Assembly: GCA_900546065.1 (NCBI GenBank) | Contig: URBK01000001.1 | Coordinates: 62,001-126,000, forward strand | Reading direction: 5' to 3' | DNA length: 64,000 bases | Source of the DNA: an uncultured Alistipes sp. | Lineage (GTDB): Bacteria; Bacteroidota; Bacteroidia; Bacteroidales; Rikenellaceae | Shown here: one piece after another, positions 34,432 to 43,901 of the stretch | Layout of the letters: every line of letters starts with the position of its first letter | Numbering within the stretch: the first letter of the stretch is position 1 | Program-made: the position numbers and the translations under genes | Notes under the pieces: model-generated | What the model was told of the DNA's origin: nothing | Seen by the model: only the letters and a program-made list of their open reading frames with translations | Database searches by the model: none

Positions 34432-35856
34432 CTACCGTGCCGACATGACACCCTTGCGGGGCGAGGCGTCGAGACGTATGGCGATGAATACGAGTATGGT
34501 GAATGCCACAAGCGACGAGCCGCCGTAGCTGAGGAACGGCAGCGGGATACCCATCACGGGGAAGATGCCGACCGTCATGCCGACGTTTACCATAACGTGG
34601 AACAGAAGTATGGCCGAGACGCAGTAGCTGTATATACGGCTGAAGGGCTCCTCCTGCCGCTCGCCCATACGCATAAGCCGCAGGATAAGCGCACATAACA
34701 GCCCCAGCACCACCATCGACCCGACGAAGCCCCACTCCTCACCCACGGTACAGAAGATGAAGTCGGTGTGCTTCTCGGGGACGAAGTTGTACTTTATCTG
34801 CGTGCCCTGCATGAATCCCTTGCCGAAGAGGCCGCCCGAGCCGATGGCGATCTTCGACTGGTTGACGTTGTAGTCGGCGCCGTGGGGGTCGCTCACGATG
34901 CCGAGGAAGCTGAGGATACGTTCACGCTGGTGGGGCTGGAGGATCGTCTCGAAGATCATGTCGGCCGTAGGCACGAAGATCATCGACCCGACGAAGAGTG
35001 CCAGCGTCACGAAGATGGCCGAGATATTCTTGCGCAGGGCATATACCGCGGCCGCCACTACCGCTACTGCCATCACGATGACGGCGCAGACGTATGCGCT
35101 GAGCGCCCCCTCCCAGAACAATACCGACACCAGATAGAGCAGAGCCGAGGCGAGCGTCACCGAAGCCAGAAAGACCGCATGGGCGCGCCACGCGCCGATC
35201 ATCATGGCATCCGAGACGGTGAATATTATCACCAGCAGCGCGAGCAGGAACAGCGGCGTGAAGAGGAATGAGAATATGAACAGCGCCGCCACCAGAATGA
35301 TGGGTATGCATATCCACTTGTTCAGCCCCTCGCGGTAGAGCACGAAGAGAAACGAACAGAGCACCACGCCCGAGCCGGTATCGTTCTGCAGGACGATGAT
35401 AGCCAGCGGCAGCAGTATGACGAATGCCACGCGCAGCAGGTCGCCCGTACGGCGTATCGAGAAGGAGTAGTTGCTCATCATGCGGGCCACGGCCAGCGCC
35501 GTGGCTATCTTGACGAACTCTACGGGCTGTACACGCACAGATCCGAACTCGAACCACGCCTTGGCGCCGTTGACCTCGCGGCCGAACAACAGCACCGCCA
35601 CCAGAAGCACGATACCCGCGGCATAGGCATAGTAGGCATACATGTGGTAGTAGCGGGCATCGAGCAGCAGGATCACGAGTGCGGCCCCGAACGCCGCGGC
35701 GATCCATACCGCCTGTTTCATGTAGAAGTGTTCGAGCGAGAAGAAGCCGCTGATCGTATCGTCGTACGAGGCCGAAAGGATGCTCACCATACCCGCCGCG
35801 ACAAGCAGCAGGTAGAGTATGACGGCCACGCGGTCGACACCCTCGAACAATGACAT
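34432..35856 (-). CDS. rodA: Rod shape-determining protein RodA (SEDS)
   Basis: The protein has 474 residues, starting MSLFEGVDRV at 35856, 7 bases after the mrdA stop. The SEDS fold shows many membrane helices, GAKAWFEFGSVRVQPVEFVKIATAL, QNDTGSG, and GEEWGFVGSMVVLG. The C-terminal MGIPLPFLSYGGSS is a clear SEDS signature. It is a peptidoglycan glycosyltransferase acting with PBP2 in the elongasome. Homologues are usually near 370-420 residues; the extra length lies in hydrophobic segments around 190-290. Confidence 0.95.
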   Translation of the reverse strand: MSLFEGVDRVAVILYLLLVAAGMVSILSASYDDTISGFFSLEHFYMKQAVWIAAAFGAALVILLLDARYYHMYAYYAYAAGIVLLVAVLLFGREVNGAKAWFEFGSVRVQPVEFVKIATALAVARMMSNYSFSIRRTGDLLRVAFVILLPLAIIVLQNDTGSGVVLCSFLFVLYREGLNKWICIPIILVAALFIFSFLFTPLFLLALLVIIFTVSDAMMIGAWRAHAVFLASVTLASALLYLVSVLFWEGALSAYVCAVIVMAVAVVAAAVYALRKNISAIFVTLALFVGSMIFVPTADMIFETILQPHQRERILSFLGIVSDPHGADYNVNQSKIAIGSGGLFGKGFMQGTQIKYNFVPEKHTDFIFCTVGEEWGFVGSMVVLGLLCALILRLMRMGERQEEPFSRIYSYCVSAILLFHVMVNVGMTVGIFPVMGIPLPFLSYGGSSLVAFTILVFIAIRLDASPRKGVMSAR

Positions 35857-35863
35857 CTGACGG

Positions 35864-37705
35864 TTATTTCCTGTCCTCGGCATATATCGGGTAATAGATG
35901 TTATAGGCCTTCACCTGCTCGACCAGCTGCGGGCGGGTGATGGTGTCGGTAAGGTAATACTCCTCCAGCAGGCTGGCTATGGGCAACGCTATCGTGGCGC
36001 CGAAACCGCCGTTCTCTACATACACCGAGATGGCAATACGCGGGTTGTCCTTCGGCGCGAAGGAGAGGAACGTCGAGTGGTCACGGCCGTGCGGGTTCTG
36101 TGCCGTACCCGTCTTGCCGCAGACGTCGAGTCCCGGCAGGTAGGCACGCCACGAGGTGCCCGCACCCGGGACGTTCACTCCGCGCCACATACCCTCGACT
36201 ATGGGTTCAAAATATCGCGGATCGACCTTCGTGTACTGCTTCTCGTAGAAGCGGCGGTCGATCGAATCCTGACCCTCGATCTGCTTGATGATATGAGGTA
36301 TGTAGTAGTATCCGCGGTTTGCCACCGTCGCTGCAAGGTTGGCCATCTGCAGCGGCGTACAGCCCAGCTCGCCCTGCCCGATCGAGAGCGACAGCACCGT
36401 CAGCGAACTCCACGAACCGCGGTAGCGCTTGTCGTAGAACTCCCTGTCGGGGACATATCCCGGGCCCTCGCCCAGAAAATCGGAATCGAGTTTGCGGCCG
36501 TAGCCGAAGCTGCGGACATAGTCGCCCCACACCTCGATGCCCTCCTTGACGCTGCCGTACTTGCGGTTGTCGATTATGTCGCGGAAGACATAGCAGAAAT
36601 AGGCGTTGCACGACTGCGCCACGGCGTTGCGCAGGTCGAGCGGCGAAGCGTGCGAGTGGCACCCCTGATGCACGCGCCCCACACTGTAACCCTCGTGACA
36701 CGGATATTTCGTCTCGGGCGTCAGCACACCCTCCTGCATGCCGATAAGTCCCTGCACCAGCTTGAAGGTCGAGCCCGGCGGATATTTGGCCTTCACGGCG
36801 CGGTTGAACAGAGGCTGGCGCTTGTTGCGCAGCATGCGCATATAGTTGTTGCCGCGCTCGCGCCCCACCAGCTCGTCGGGATCATACGTCGGCGAGGAGG
36901 CCATAACCAGAATCTCGCCCGTCGCGGGCTCGATGGCCACCACAGCCCCCACCTTGCCCGCCATGAGCTCCTCGGCAAAGGCCTGAAGGCGTGCGTCGAT
37001 CGTACACATCAAGCGCTTGCCCGGCACGGGCAGCGAATCGAACGCCCCGTCCATATACGAGCCCTTGATTGCGCCGTGGGTATCCACCTCGACGACCTTC
37101 ACGCCGTCCTTGCCGCGCAGCTCCTTCTCGTAGGCGGCCTCCACACCCGTCATGCCCACATAGTCGCCCGCGCTGTATTCGGGATTGCGCTTGATATAAT
37201 CCTCGTTAACCTCGCCGACATACCCCAGAAGGTTGCCGCCGATCTTGCGCGGATATTGGCGCACGGTGCGGTAGACGGTATAGAAGCCCGGGAAATTGCA
37301 CTCCTCGAAGCGCAGCTTCACCTCCTTCGGGACGTAGTTCAGGACCAGCGTAGGCGCTCGCGGGCGCATACGGGCATTACGCAACACCGATTCGAGTTTC
37401 TTGCGCTCGATGCCCACAATGTTGCAGAAACGCGTCGTGTCGAAACCCTCGCGTCCGATATCGCGGTAGACCACCATCAGGTCGTAGCACTCCTTGCTCT
37501 GCACCAGATACTCGCCGCGGCGGTCGACAACCTCACCGCGCGGAGCATACTGCACCTCGTACCGCAGCACGTTGCCCGCAGCCAGACGCTTGTATTTCGA
37601 GTCTACGAGCTGGATATAGCCTATGCGCAATGCCAGCACGGCAAAGATGCCGAGCACCACCGCCCGCAATATCCTGCGTCTTACATATACGTCATTGTCA
37701 GCCAT
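35864..37705 (-). CDS. mrdA: Penicillin-binding protein 2
   Basis: The protein has 613 residues. One N-terminal membrane helix (about 12-30), a PBP dimerisation domain, then the transpeptidase domain with Ser312/Lys315 (GSTFK), Ser365-Cys-Asn367 (SCNAYF) and Lys531-Thr-Gly-Thr. It is the monofunctional cross-linking partner of RodA for lateral wall growth. Gene order mreB-mreC-mreD-mrdA-rodA, all leftward, is the canonical elongation operon. Confidence 0.96.
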   Translation of the reverse strand: MADNDVYVRRRILRAVVLGIFAVLALRIGYIQLVDSKYKRLAAGNVLRYEVQYAPRGEVVDRRGEYLVQSKECYDLMVVYRDIGREGFDTTRFCNIVGIERKKLESVLRNARMRPRAPTLVLNYVPKEVKLRFEECNFPGFYTVYRTVRQYPRKIGGNLLGYVGEVNEDYIKRNPEYSAGDYVGMTGVEAAYEKELRGKDGVKVVEVDTHGAIKGSYMDGAFDSLPVPGKRLMCTIDARLQAFAEELMAGKVGAVVAIEPATGEILVMASSPTYDPDELVGRERGNNYMRMLRNKRQPLFNRAVKAKYPPGSTFKLVQGLIGMQEGVLTPETKYPCHEGYSVGRVHQGCHSHASPLDLRNAVAQSCNAYFCYVFRDIIDNRKYGSVKEGIEVWGDYVRSFGYGRKLDSDFLGEGPGYVPDREFYDKRYRGSWSSLTVLSLSIGQGELGCTPLQMANLAATVANRGYYYIPHIIKQIEGQDSIDRRFYEKQYTKVDPRYFEPIVEGMWRGVNVPGAGTSWRAYLPGLDVCGKTGTAQNPHGRDHSTFLSFAPKDNPRIAISVYVENGGFGATIALPIASLLEEYYLTDTITRPQLVEQVKAYNIYYPIYAEDRK

Positions 37706-37724
37706 AACATCCTTCCCCCTCCGG

Positions 37725-38243
37725 TCACTTGTTCAGAATCTTCTCGATGAAGAGCCGCACGAAATACCATGCCAGCAGGAACGTGGCCGCGCCGCTCACC
37801 GCCAGCCGCAGCAGTATGTGCGGCAGGTGGCGCAACGATAACGTCTCCATGAAGAAGAATATTGCACAGTGCAGCATCACCATCACCCCGATGTACCACG
37901 CCAGACTCTTCGTCGTGATACGGTACAGAGCCGGCAGCGTGTCGTCGGGGCCCACCGTGCGGCCGCAGGTGGCGTTTATGACCAGCGGGCGGAAGAATCC
38001 CACCGCCGTAGCAGCTATGACGTTCAGGCCGTCGGTACCTGTCATGGCATCCATAACGACACCCAGCAGCGCCGACGTCAACACAACCCATACGGGTTTG
38101 GTATCCACCGGCAGCAGTATGATGAAGACCGAATAGAGCAGCGGATGGAAATATACCCCCAGCGAGATGTTGTCCAGAACGAATATCTGCAACAACACCG
38201 CCACGACGAATACTCCCGCGTATGATATGATGTTCTTGAACAT
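37725..38243 (-). CDS. mreD: Rod shape-determining protein MreD
   Basis: The protein has 172 residues with five or six hydrophobic helices (for example IISYAGVFVVAVLLQIFVL and LRLAVSGAATFLLAWYFVRLF). LGVVMDAMTGT resembles the conserved G-x-x-x-D motif of MreD. The family is poorly conserved, so position between mreC and mrdA carries much of the weight. It is separated from mreC by an unusual 232-base purine-rich spacer. Confidence 0.88.
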   Translation of the reverse strand: MFKNIISYAGVFVVAVLLQIFVLDNISLGVYFHPLLYSVFIILLPVDTKPVWVVLTSALLGVVMDAMTGTDGLNVIAATAVGFFRPLVINATCGRTVGPDDTLPALYRITTKSLAWYIGVMVMLHCAIFFFMETLSLRHLPHILLRLAVSGAATFLLAWYFVRLFIEKILNK

Positions 38244-38261
38244 AAATTTTCTTTTACCGCT

Positions 38262-38450
38262 TTCTACTCTTCACGCCGCAGACAACTCTCTTACATGTAC
38301 ATGCCGCAGATCACACTTCCCGCACTCTCCATTTCATTACTCTCCATCTCCGGCACTTTACTCGCTCCGGCCAAATACTCTCGCTCCCCTTCATTCCATA
38401 ATCTGCCTCTGCCTTAATTTCTCCTTGGCCATGTCTGCGTACTCGATTCG
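38262..38450 (-). repeat. Purine-rich low-complexity spacer between mreC and mreD
   Basis: Read in the direction of transcription it is rich in GAGAGT/GGAG words (ATGGAGAGTAATGAAATGG, CGGAGCGAGT, GGGGAGCGAGAGT), with a loose period of about 18-20 bases. No credible ORF crosses it, so the operon mRNA carries an untranslated GA-rich segment. Confidence 0.6.
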
Positions 38451-38475
38451 TCTCCCCCCCCCTCCTGTACGGCCG

Positions 38476-39369
38476 CTACGGCTGCATCTCCATACCTGCG
38501 CTCTGGCCCGATTCGGCCTCGCCCTCGAGGGTCGACATCTCGCCGAAATCCATATTCTCGATAAGGATGACATTACCCAGACGCGTCATGTCGGCCGCAA
38601 GGCGTATCTTCACATCGTATGCCGTCTGGCTGTCGTTCAGCTCGAAGCTCTCCACATATCCGATCTTCACGTCGGCGGGGAAGTAGTGCGATAGTCCCGA
38701 CGATACGACCTCTGCCCCCACCTCGATCTCGGCATACTTCGACAGCTCGGTCATGTCGACCTCGTACGGGCTCGACCCGCTCCACGATATCGACCCGAAG
38801 TGGTCGTCGCCCACGATCTTGCCGCTGGTACGGAAATCGGTATTCAGCAGCGGCAGCACCACGGAGTAACGCTCCGAGCACCCGACCACATACCCCACCA
38901 TCGCCCCGTCGGGCGTAATGACGGCCATGTCGGTCATCACGCCGTGCATCAGTCCGCGGTTGAGCGTAATGAAGTTACGGTCGCGGTTTATCGAGTTGGC
39001 CACCGTGCGTGCCGTCATGTAGCGGTACTGCGACATACCCTCCAGCCCTACGCCGAGCGTATCGGCCGCGATGGCCGCAGCCAGAGAGTCGGTCTGCGCC
39101 GCTGCCGCCATCTCGCGGTAGGCCGACAGGCGCCCCTCGAGCTCGGCGACGCGCGCCGTCAGCATGTCGTTCTCACGCCGCAGCGTGAAGAAGTGCTTTA
39201 TGCCGAAAAAGGTGCTCTGCACCGACCCCGTCACACGGTTGGCATAGGAGAGGATCTTGGCTTGGGTGTAATATGACGAATGCGCATAATAATTGAGTGC
39301 TATTGCCTCGATAACGATGAACAATAGCACAACATATATTCTGCGTATGAACTCTATAAGCTTATACAT
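38476..39369 (-). CDS. mreC: Rod shape-determining protein MreC
   Basis: The protein has 297 residues from the ATG at 39369 (MYKLIEFIRRIYVVLLF). One N-terminal membrane helix, a coiled-coil region (about 65-90, LRRENDMLTARVAELEGRL) and the periplasmic beta domains with FITLNRGLMHGVMTDMAVI, GYVVGCSERYSVVLPLLN and SGLSHYFPADVKIGYV. MreC links MreB filaments to PBP2. It is 82 bases downstream of mreB in the same direction. Confidence 0.95.
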   Translation of the reverse strand: MYKLIEFIRRIYVVLLFIVIEAIALNYYAHSSYYTQAKILSYANRVTGSVQSTFFGIKHFFTLRRENDMLTARVAELEGRLSAYREMAAAAQTDSLAAAIAADTLGVGLEGMSQYRYMTARTVANSINRDRNFITLNRGLMHGVMTDMAVITPDGAMVGYVVGCSERYSVVLPLLNTDFRTSGKIVGDDHFGSISWSGSSPYEVDMTELSKYAEIEVGAEVVSSGLSHYFPADVKIGYVESFELNDSQTAYDVKIRLAADMTRLGNVILIENMDFGEMSTLEGEAESGQSAGMEMQP

Positions 39370-39451
39370 GACAATTCTCCCTTCATCCCACTCTCGGCGG
39401 CACACGCCGCCGCTGCGCAACGCCGCCACGCCCCGAGGCGCGGCCGCCACG

Positions 39452-40471
39452 TCACTTCATCAGGAACGAGAACTTGTCGATATTCTTCAGAGCGATTCCC
39501 GTACCGCGGGCGATTGCGCGCAACGGGTCCTCGGCTATGTGGAACGGCAGACCCGACTTGTCCGACAGACGCTTGTCGAGACCCTTGATCAGGGCGCCGC
39601 CGCCGGCAAGGTAGACTCCGTTCTTGACGATATCCGCATAGAGTTCGGGGGGCATGGTCTCAAGCACCTTCATCAGCGCGGCGTCGAGCTTCACCAGAGA
39701 CTTCTCCATGGCGTAGGCGATCTCGTTGTAGCTCAGCGTCACGGTCTGCGGCAGCGCCGTGAGCATGTTCGGGCCCGTGATGACGTAATCCTCGGGCTCC
39801 TCCTCCAGTTCGGGCACCGCGGCGCCGATCGAGCACTTGATGGCCTCGGCCGTACGCTCGCCGATACGTATGTTGTGCTGCTGGCGCACATAGTTCTGAA
39901 TGTCGGCCGTGAATACATCGCCCGCGATGTTTATCGACTCCGAGCAGACGATGCCGCCCAGAGATATGCAGGCTATCTCCGACGTACCGCCGCCGATGTC
40001 GATCACCATGTTGCCTTCGGGGGCCTCGACATCCAGACCGGCGCCCAGAGCCGCAGCCATGGGCTCGAAGATCATGTAGACGTCACGGCCGCCGGCATGC
40101 TCGGCCGAGTCGCGCACGGCGCGGATCTCGACGTTGGTCGAACCCGACGGTATGCATATCATCATGCGCAGCGACGGCGAGAACATGCTGCTCGACGTGC
40201 GCACCTTCTTGATCAGGCCGCGCAGCATGAGCTCCGTGGCGTTGAAGTCGGCGATCACGCCGTCCTTGAGCGGACGGATGGTCTTTATGTTGGGATTAGT
40301 CTTTTCGTGCATCTGACGGGCCTGCTGGCCTATGGCCACGACCTTGCCCGTATGTACGTCCAGAGCCACGATCGACGGTTCGTCGACCACGACCTTGCCG
40401 TTGTATATGATCAGAGTATTGGCCGTCCCGAGGTCGATGGCCAGCTCCTGTGTCAATGAAAAAAAGCCCAT
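39452..40471 (-). CDS. mreB: Rod shape-determining protein MreB
   Basis: The protein has 339 residues from the ATG at 40471 (MGFFSLTQELAIDLGTANTL). Actin-fold phosphate loops are clear: DLGTANTLIIYNGKVVV, VIDIGGGTSEIACISLGGIV and YLAGGGALIKGLDKRL. It polymerises under the inner membrane and directs elongasome movement. It heads the leftward rod-shape operon, with a -7 box about 97 bases upstream that diverges from the gpsA promoter. Confidence 0.97.
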   Translation of the reverse strand: MGFFSLTQELAIDLGTANTLIIYNGKVVVDEPSIVALDVHTGKVVAIGQQARQMHEKTNPNIKTIRPLKDGVIADFNATELMLRGLIKKVRTSSSMFSPSLRMMICIPSGSTNVEIRAVRDSAEHAGGRDVYMIFEPMAAALGAGLDVEAPEGNMVIDIGGGTSEIACISLGGIVCSESINIAGDVFTADIQNYVRQQHNIRIGERTAEAIKCSIGAAVPELEEEPEDYVITGPNMLTALPQTVTLSYNEIAYAMEKSLVKLDAALMKVLETMPPELYADIVKNGVYLAGGGALIKGLDKRLSDKSGLPFHIAEDPLRAIARGTGIALKNIDKFSFLMK

Positions 40472-40567
40472 AAGTATTTCGTATTTAACCCGCTGATTAT
40501 CAAAGTTTACGCGACGTAAAAAACAGGCCGCTCCCGCCGCTCGCGGGCCGCAGCCTTCATCGCTCCA

Positions 40568-40575
40568 CAAAGGTA
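40568..40575 (-). promoter_or_regulatory. -7 box TACCTTTG for the mreB operon
   Basis: Perfect leftward match with TTGC 21 bases upstream (40597-40600) as a possible -33 element. Leader length about 95 bases. Confidence 0.65.
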
Positions 40576-40632
40576 GGAAAAAGATAGATAAGTTTTGCAA
40601 GGCATTTCCAACTTTTTTAGGAAATTTTTAGC

Positions 40633-40640
40633 TACTTTTG
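40633..40640 (+). promoter_or_regulatory. -7 box TACTTTTG for gpsA
   Basis: Perfect rightward match 27 bases before the start. Confidence 0.6.
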
Positions 40641-40667
40641 CACGGTTAAGAGCTACGCATCAGCCTC

Positions 40668-41666
40668 ATGGAAAAGAGCCAATCGAAATGTGCCGTCATC
40701 GGTTACGGCAGTTGGGCTACGGCCATAGTCAAGATCTTCGCCGAGAACGGCGTGCGGGTCGCATGGCACATACGCAACCCCGAAGTGCTGGCATCGGTGC
40801 GCGAGGAGGGCCGCAACTGCAAGTATCTGCGCGACGTGGATCTCGACACCTCCCGCATGGAGCTCTCCGACGACATTAACACCGTAGTGCGCGATGCCGA
40901 CACCGTCGTCATGGCAATGCCCTCGGCCTTCACCAAGACATTCCTCGAACCGCTGACAACACCCTTGGCCGACAAAACCGTCATCTCGGCCGTCAAGGGC
41001 ATAGTGCCGGGCGAATACCTCTCGGTCGCGGGTTACCTCATACGCCGCTACGGCATACCCGAACATCAGATGGCTCTGGTCACCGGCCCCTCGCACGCCG
41101 AGGAGGTGGGAATGGGACGCCTCTCGTACCTTACGGTCGTGGGCACCGACCCGACGCTCCGCGAGCAGGTGGCACACATGTTCGAGCGCCCATACATACG
41201 CATCTCCCACGCCGAGGATATCTTCGGCGTGGAATATGCAGCAATCATGAAGAACATCTACGCTCTGGCCGTGGGCATGGCCGTGGGTCTGGGCTACGGC
41301 GACAACTTCATCGCCGTACTCATAGCCAACTGCGCCGCCGAGATGGAGCGCTTCCTCGCCGCACACGCCCCCCAGCGGCGCAACATCTGCGCGTCGGCGT
41401 ATCTGGGCGACCTGCTGGTAACAAGCTACTCGACCTACAGCCGCAACCGCCGCCTCGGCCTGCTCATAGGCCGCGGCTGCACCGTGCGCAGCGCCATGAA
41501 CGAGATGACGATGGTGGCCGAGGGGTACTACGCCGCCGAATGCATACGACACATCGCGTCGCACTCCGCCACCGAGCTGCCGATAGCCGATACGGTCTAC
41601 GAGATACTCTACCGTAACGCCTCGGCACGCCGAAAGATGCGGGAGCTGACGCACAAACTGATATGA
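40668..41666 (+). CDS. gpsA: Glycerol-3-phosphate dehydrogenase [NAD(P)+]
   Basis: The protein has 332 residues. The Rossmann start CAVIGYGSWATAIVKIF keeps the GxGxxxT/A pattern; VVMAMPSAF, SAVKGIVPGE, TGPSHAEEV and GVEYAAIMKNIYALAVGM (with the catalytic lysine in MKN) follow. GDLLVTSYSTYSRNRRLG is the C-terminal signature. It makes sn-glycerol-3-phosphate for phospholipids. It is followed by pgi 36 bases later, a common Bacteroidetes pairing. Confidence 0.95.
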   Translation: MEKSQSKCAVIGYGSWATAIVKIFAENGVRVAWHIRNPEVLASVREEGRNCKYLRDVDLDTSRMELSDDINTVVRDADTVVMAMPSAFTKTFLEPLTTPLADKTVISAVKGIVPGEYLSVAGYLIRRYGIPEHQMALVTGPSHAEEVGMGRLSYLTVVGTDPTLREQVAHMFERPYIRISHAEDIFGVEYAAIMKNIYALAVGMAVGLGYGDNFIAVLIANCAAEMERFLAAHAPQRRNICASAYLGDLLVTSYSTYSRNRRLGLLIGRGCTVRSAMNEMTMVAEGYYAAECIRHIASHSATELPIADTVYEILYRNASARRKMRELTHKLI

Positions 41667-41702
41667 TAACAACAGTCATAAACCGTTAAAATTTTCCAAA
41701 CG

Positions 41703-43034
41703 ATGAGTTCAATCAAACTGGACATCGCCAAGTCGGGAGTCGTCATCACCGAGCAGATGAAGGCTCAGGCGCAGCAGGCGAACGAACTGCTCCATTCGGG
41801 CAAGGGTGCGGGCAGCGATTTTCTGGGATGGGTACACCTCCCCTCGTCGATAGACGACGCACAGATCGCCGCCATCGAGGCGCAGGCCGAGAAGCTCCGC
41901 GCCAAGGCCGAAGTGGTCATCTGCATAGGCATCGGCGGCTCGTATCTGGGCGCCAAGGCCGTCTATGAGGCCATGAACAACTCGTTCGAGTTCCTGCGCC
42001 GCAAGCATGAGAACCCGACGGTACTCTTCGCCGGACAGAACATCTCGGAGGATTACACCTACGAGCTGCTCGACGTCGTGAAGGACTATTCGATCGCCGC
42101 CATCGTCATCTCTAAGTCGGGTACCACGACCGAGCCCGCCATAGCATTCCGCATCATCAAGGCCGAGATCGAGAAGCGTTACGGCAAGGAGGATGCCGCC
42201 ACGCGTATCGTTGCCGTCACCGACAAGGCGCGCGGCGCACTGAAGACCCTCGCCACAAACGAGGGATACCCCACCTTCGTCATCCCCGACGACGTGGGCG
42301 GCCGTTTCTCTGTCCTCACGCCCGTGGGCCTGCTGCCGCTGGCCGTAGCCGGTGTCGACATCAAGGCTCTCGTAGCCGGAGCCACCGCCATGGAGAAGGC
42401 TACCGACGCCGCGGTCCCCGTCGACGAGAACATCTCGGCACAGTATGCCATCGTCCGCAACGAGCTCTACCGCGAGGGCAAGAAGACCGAGATTCTCGGT
42501 TCATACGAGCCCAAGCTCCAATACGTGGGCGAGTGGTGGAAGCAGCTCTACGGCGAGAGCGAGGGTAAGGACGGCAAGGGTATCTTCCCCGCCAGCGTAA
42601 CCCTCACGGCCGACCTCCACTCGATGGGTCAGTACATTCAGGAGGGCGAGCGCACCCTCTTCGAGACCATCATCTCGGTGGCCGAGTCGAAACACACGGT
42701 CAAGGTCGAGAGCGACGCCGAGAACCTCGACGGCCTGAACTATCTGGCCGGCAAGCGCATCTCGCAGATCAACCACATGGCCGAGCTGGGCGTACGGCTG
42801 GCTCACATCGACGGCGGCGTGCCCAACATCCGCGTCGAGATCCCGACCATCGACGCCGAGTCGCTCGGCGCCCTGATCTACTTCTTCGAGAAGGCGTGCG
42901 GCATCAGCGGCTACCTGCTGGGCGTGAACCCCTTCAACCAGCCGGGTGTCGAGGCCTACAAGAAGAACATGTTCGCCCTGCTCGACAAACCCGGATACGA
43001 GGAGGAGTCGAAGCGCATCAAGGCTCGTCTCTAA
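41703..43034 (+). CDS. pgi: Glucose-6-phosphate isomerase
   Basis: The protein has 443 residues, the short bacterial form. Sugar-binding [14 protein letters not shown], the phosphate site [17 protein letters not shown], and [23 protein letters not shown] with the catalytic Glu are visible, as is a C-terminal [16 protein letters not shown] motif. It interconverts glucose-6-phosphate and fructose-6-phosphate. It follows gpsA and is closed by a hairpin terminator. Confidence 0.96.
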   Translation: MSSIKLDIAKSGVVITEQMKAQAQQANELLHSGKGAGSDFLGWVHLPSSIDDAQIAAIEAQAEKLRAKAEVVICIGIGGSYLGAKAVYEAMNNSFEFLRRKHENPTVLFAGQNISEDYTYELLDVVKDYSIAAIVISKSGTTTEPAIAFRIIKAEIEKRYGKEDAATRIVAVTDKARGALKTLATNEGYPTFVIPDDVGGRFSVLTPVGLLPLAVAGVDIKALVAGATAMEKATDAAVPVDENISAQYAIVRNELYREGKKTEILGSYEPKLQYVGEWWKQLYGESEGKDGKGIFPASVTLTADLHSMGQYIQEGERTLFETIISVAESKHTVKVESDAENLDGLNYLAGKRISQINHMAELGVRLAHIDGGVPNIRVEIPTIDAESLGALIYFFEKACGISGYLLGVNPFNQPGVEAYKKNMFALLDKPGYEEESKRIKARL

Positions 43035-43057
43035 AGAGACTTCGTCCGATAATAACG

Positions 43058-43091
43058 AGAGCGTCGTCACCCGTCAGGGCAACGACGCTCT
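43058..43091 (+). terminator. Intrinsic terminator after pgi
   Basis: AGAGCGTCGT pairs perfectly with ACGACGCTCT and is followed by ATTATTTATT. Confidence 0.85.
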
Positions 43092-43149
43092 ATTATTTAT
43101 TCTCTTGTTCGGAAACCTCTATTCACATATCCTTATATCCACGTGCCCG

Positions 43150-43410
43150 CTACGGCACGGGGTCATATCCGCTGCCGCCCCACGGATGGCAGCGCAGCAG
43201 CCGTTTGAGCGTAAGCCATCCCCCCTTCAGCGGGCCGTACTTGCGCAGCGCCTCGACGGCATATTGCGAACATGTAGGGACATAGCGGCACGACGGCGGC
43301 GTGTAGGGCGATATGCAATATTGGTAGAACTTCACCAGCAGGATGAACGGCAGCGAGCAGAGACGCCTAAATCCGCGTACGAATCCGCTCCAAGATACGT
43401 TGCACGGCAT
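43150..43410 (-). CDS. yidD: YidD membrane insertion efficiency factor
   Basis: The protein has 86 residues. The diagnostic pattern is complete: [31 protein letters not shown], then [24 protein letters not shown]. YidD helps YidC-dependent insertion of membrane proteins. The only usable ATG (43410) makes it overlap the end of rnpA by 44 bases in another frame, a tight coupling seen with rnpA in many bacteria. Confidence 0.95.
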   Translation of the reverse strand: MPCNVSWSGFVRGFRRLCSLPFILLVKFYQYCISPYTPPSCRYVPTCSQYAVEALRKYGPLKGGWLTLKRLLRCHPWGGSGYDPVP

Positions 43411-43837
43411 AAGCTATACTCCTGTAAGATTGACACTCCTTGACCGAATAGACCAGCGCCACGTCGATCTCGACGCCCGCCTCGCGCACGCTGCGACGCA
43501 ATGCCTCGCGGCTCAAACGATAAGCCTCGCGCGTACGGCGCTTGAGCAGGTTGCGGCGGTTTGCCCGCTTGTGGAACTTCTTGGGAACAGAGAAGAGTAC
43601 CTCAACAGACCCCTCTGCACGACCGCCGGGACTATTATCTACAAGATCCGAAACGACTCCGGCGGCATCCGCCTTGCCGGCACACTCCGTACGGGGTTTG
43701 GTCACATGGTACATGTATCGGAACGGATAGACAAATCCTCCCTCACCCTCGGTAAAGAGACGCCGCACGGCTCCCAGCGAACGCAGGCGCTCGCTGCGGG
43801 GCAGCGTGTGATCCGATATGGATTGTCGATCGTTCAT
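43367..43837 (-). CDS. rnpA: Ribonuclease P protein component
   Basis: The protein has 156 residues from the ATG at 43837 ([20 protein letters not shown]). The RNase P signature is [26 protein letters not shown], preceded by the [14 protein letters not shown] helix. It supports the catalytic RNA in 5' maturation of tRNA. An insertion ([20 protein letters not shown]) before the signature makes it longer than the usual 115-130 residues. Order hemD-rnpA-yidD is common in Bacteroidetes; rpmH is not adjacent. Confidence 0.95.
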   Translation of the reverse strand: MNDRQSISDHTLPRSERLRSLGAVRRLFTEGEGGFVYPFRYMYHVTKPRTECAGKADAAGVVSDLVDNSPGGRAEGSVEVLFSVPKKFHKRANRRNLLKRRTREAYRLSREALRRSVREAGVEIDVALVYSVKECQSYRSIAYAVQRILERIRTRI

Positions 43838-43901
43838 CCGGATGATTTTTAACGGCAGACACCTGCGATAACGGCATCTGCCCGCAGGATTATTCCGGCC
43901 C

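Noticed and set aside
36077..37750. 557-codon rightward frame opposite mrdA
   Set aside because: Low-complexity histidine/arginine-rich translation, entirely antisense to a certain PBP2 gene.
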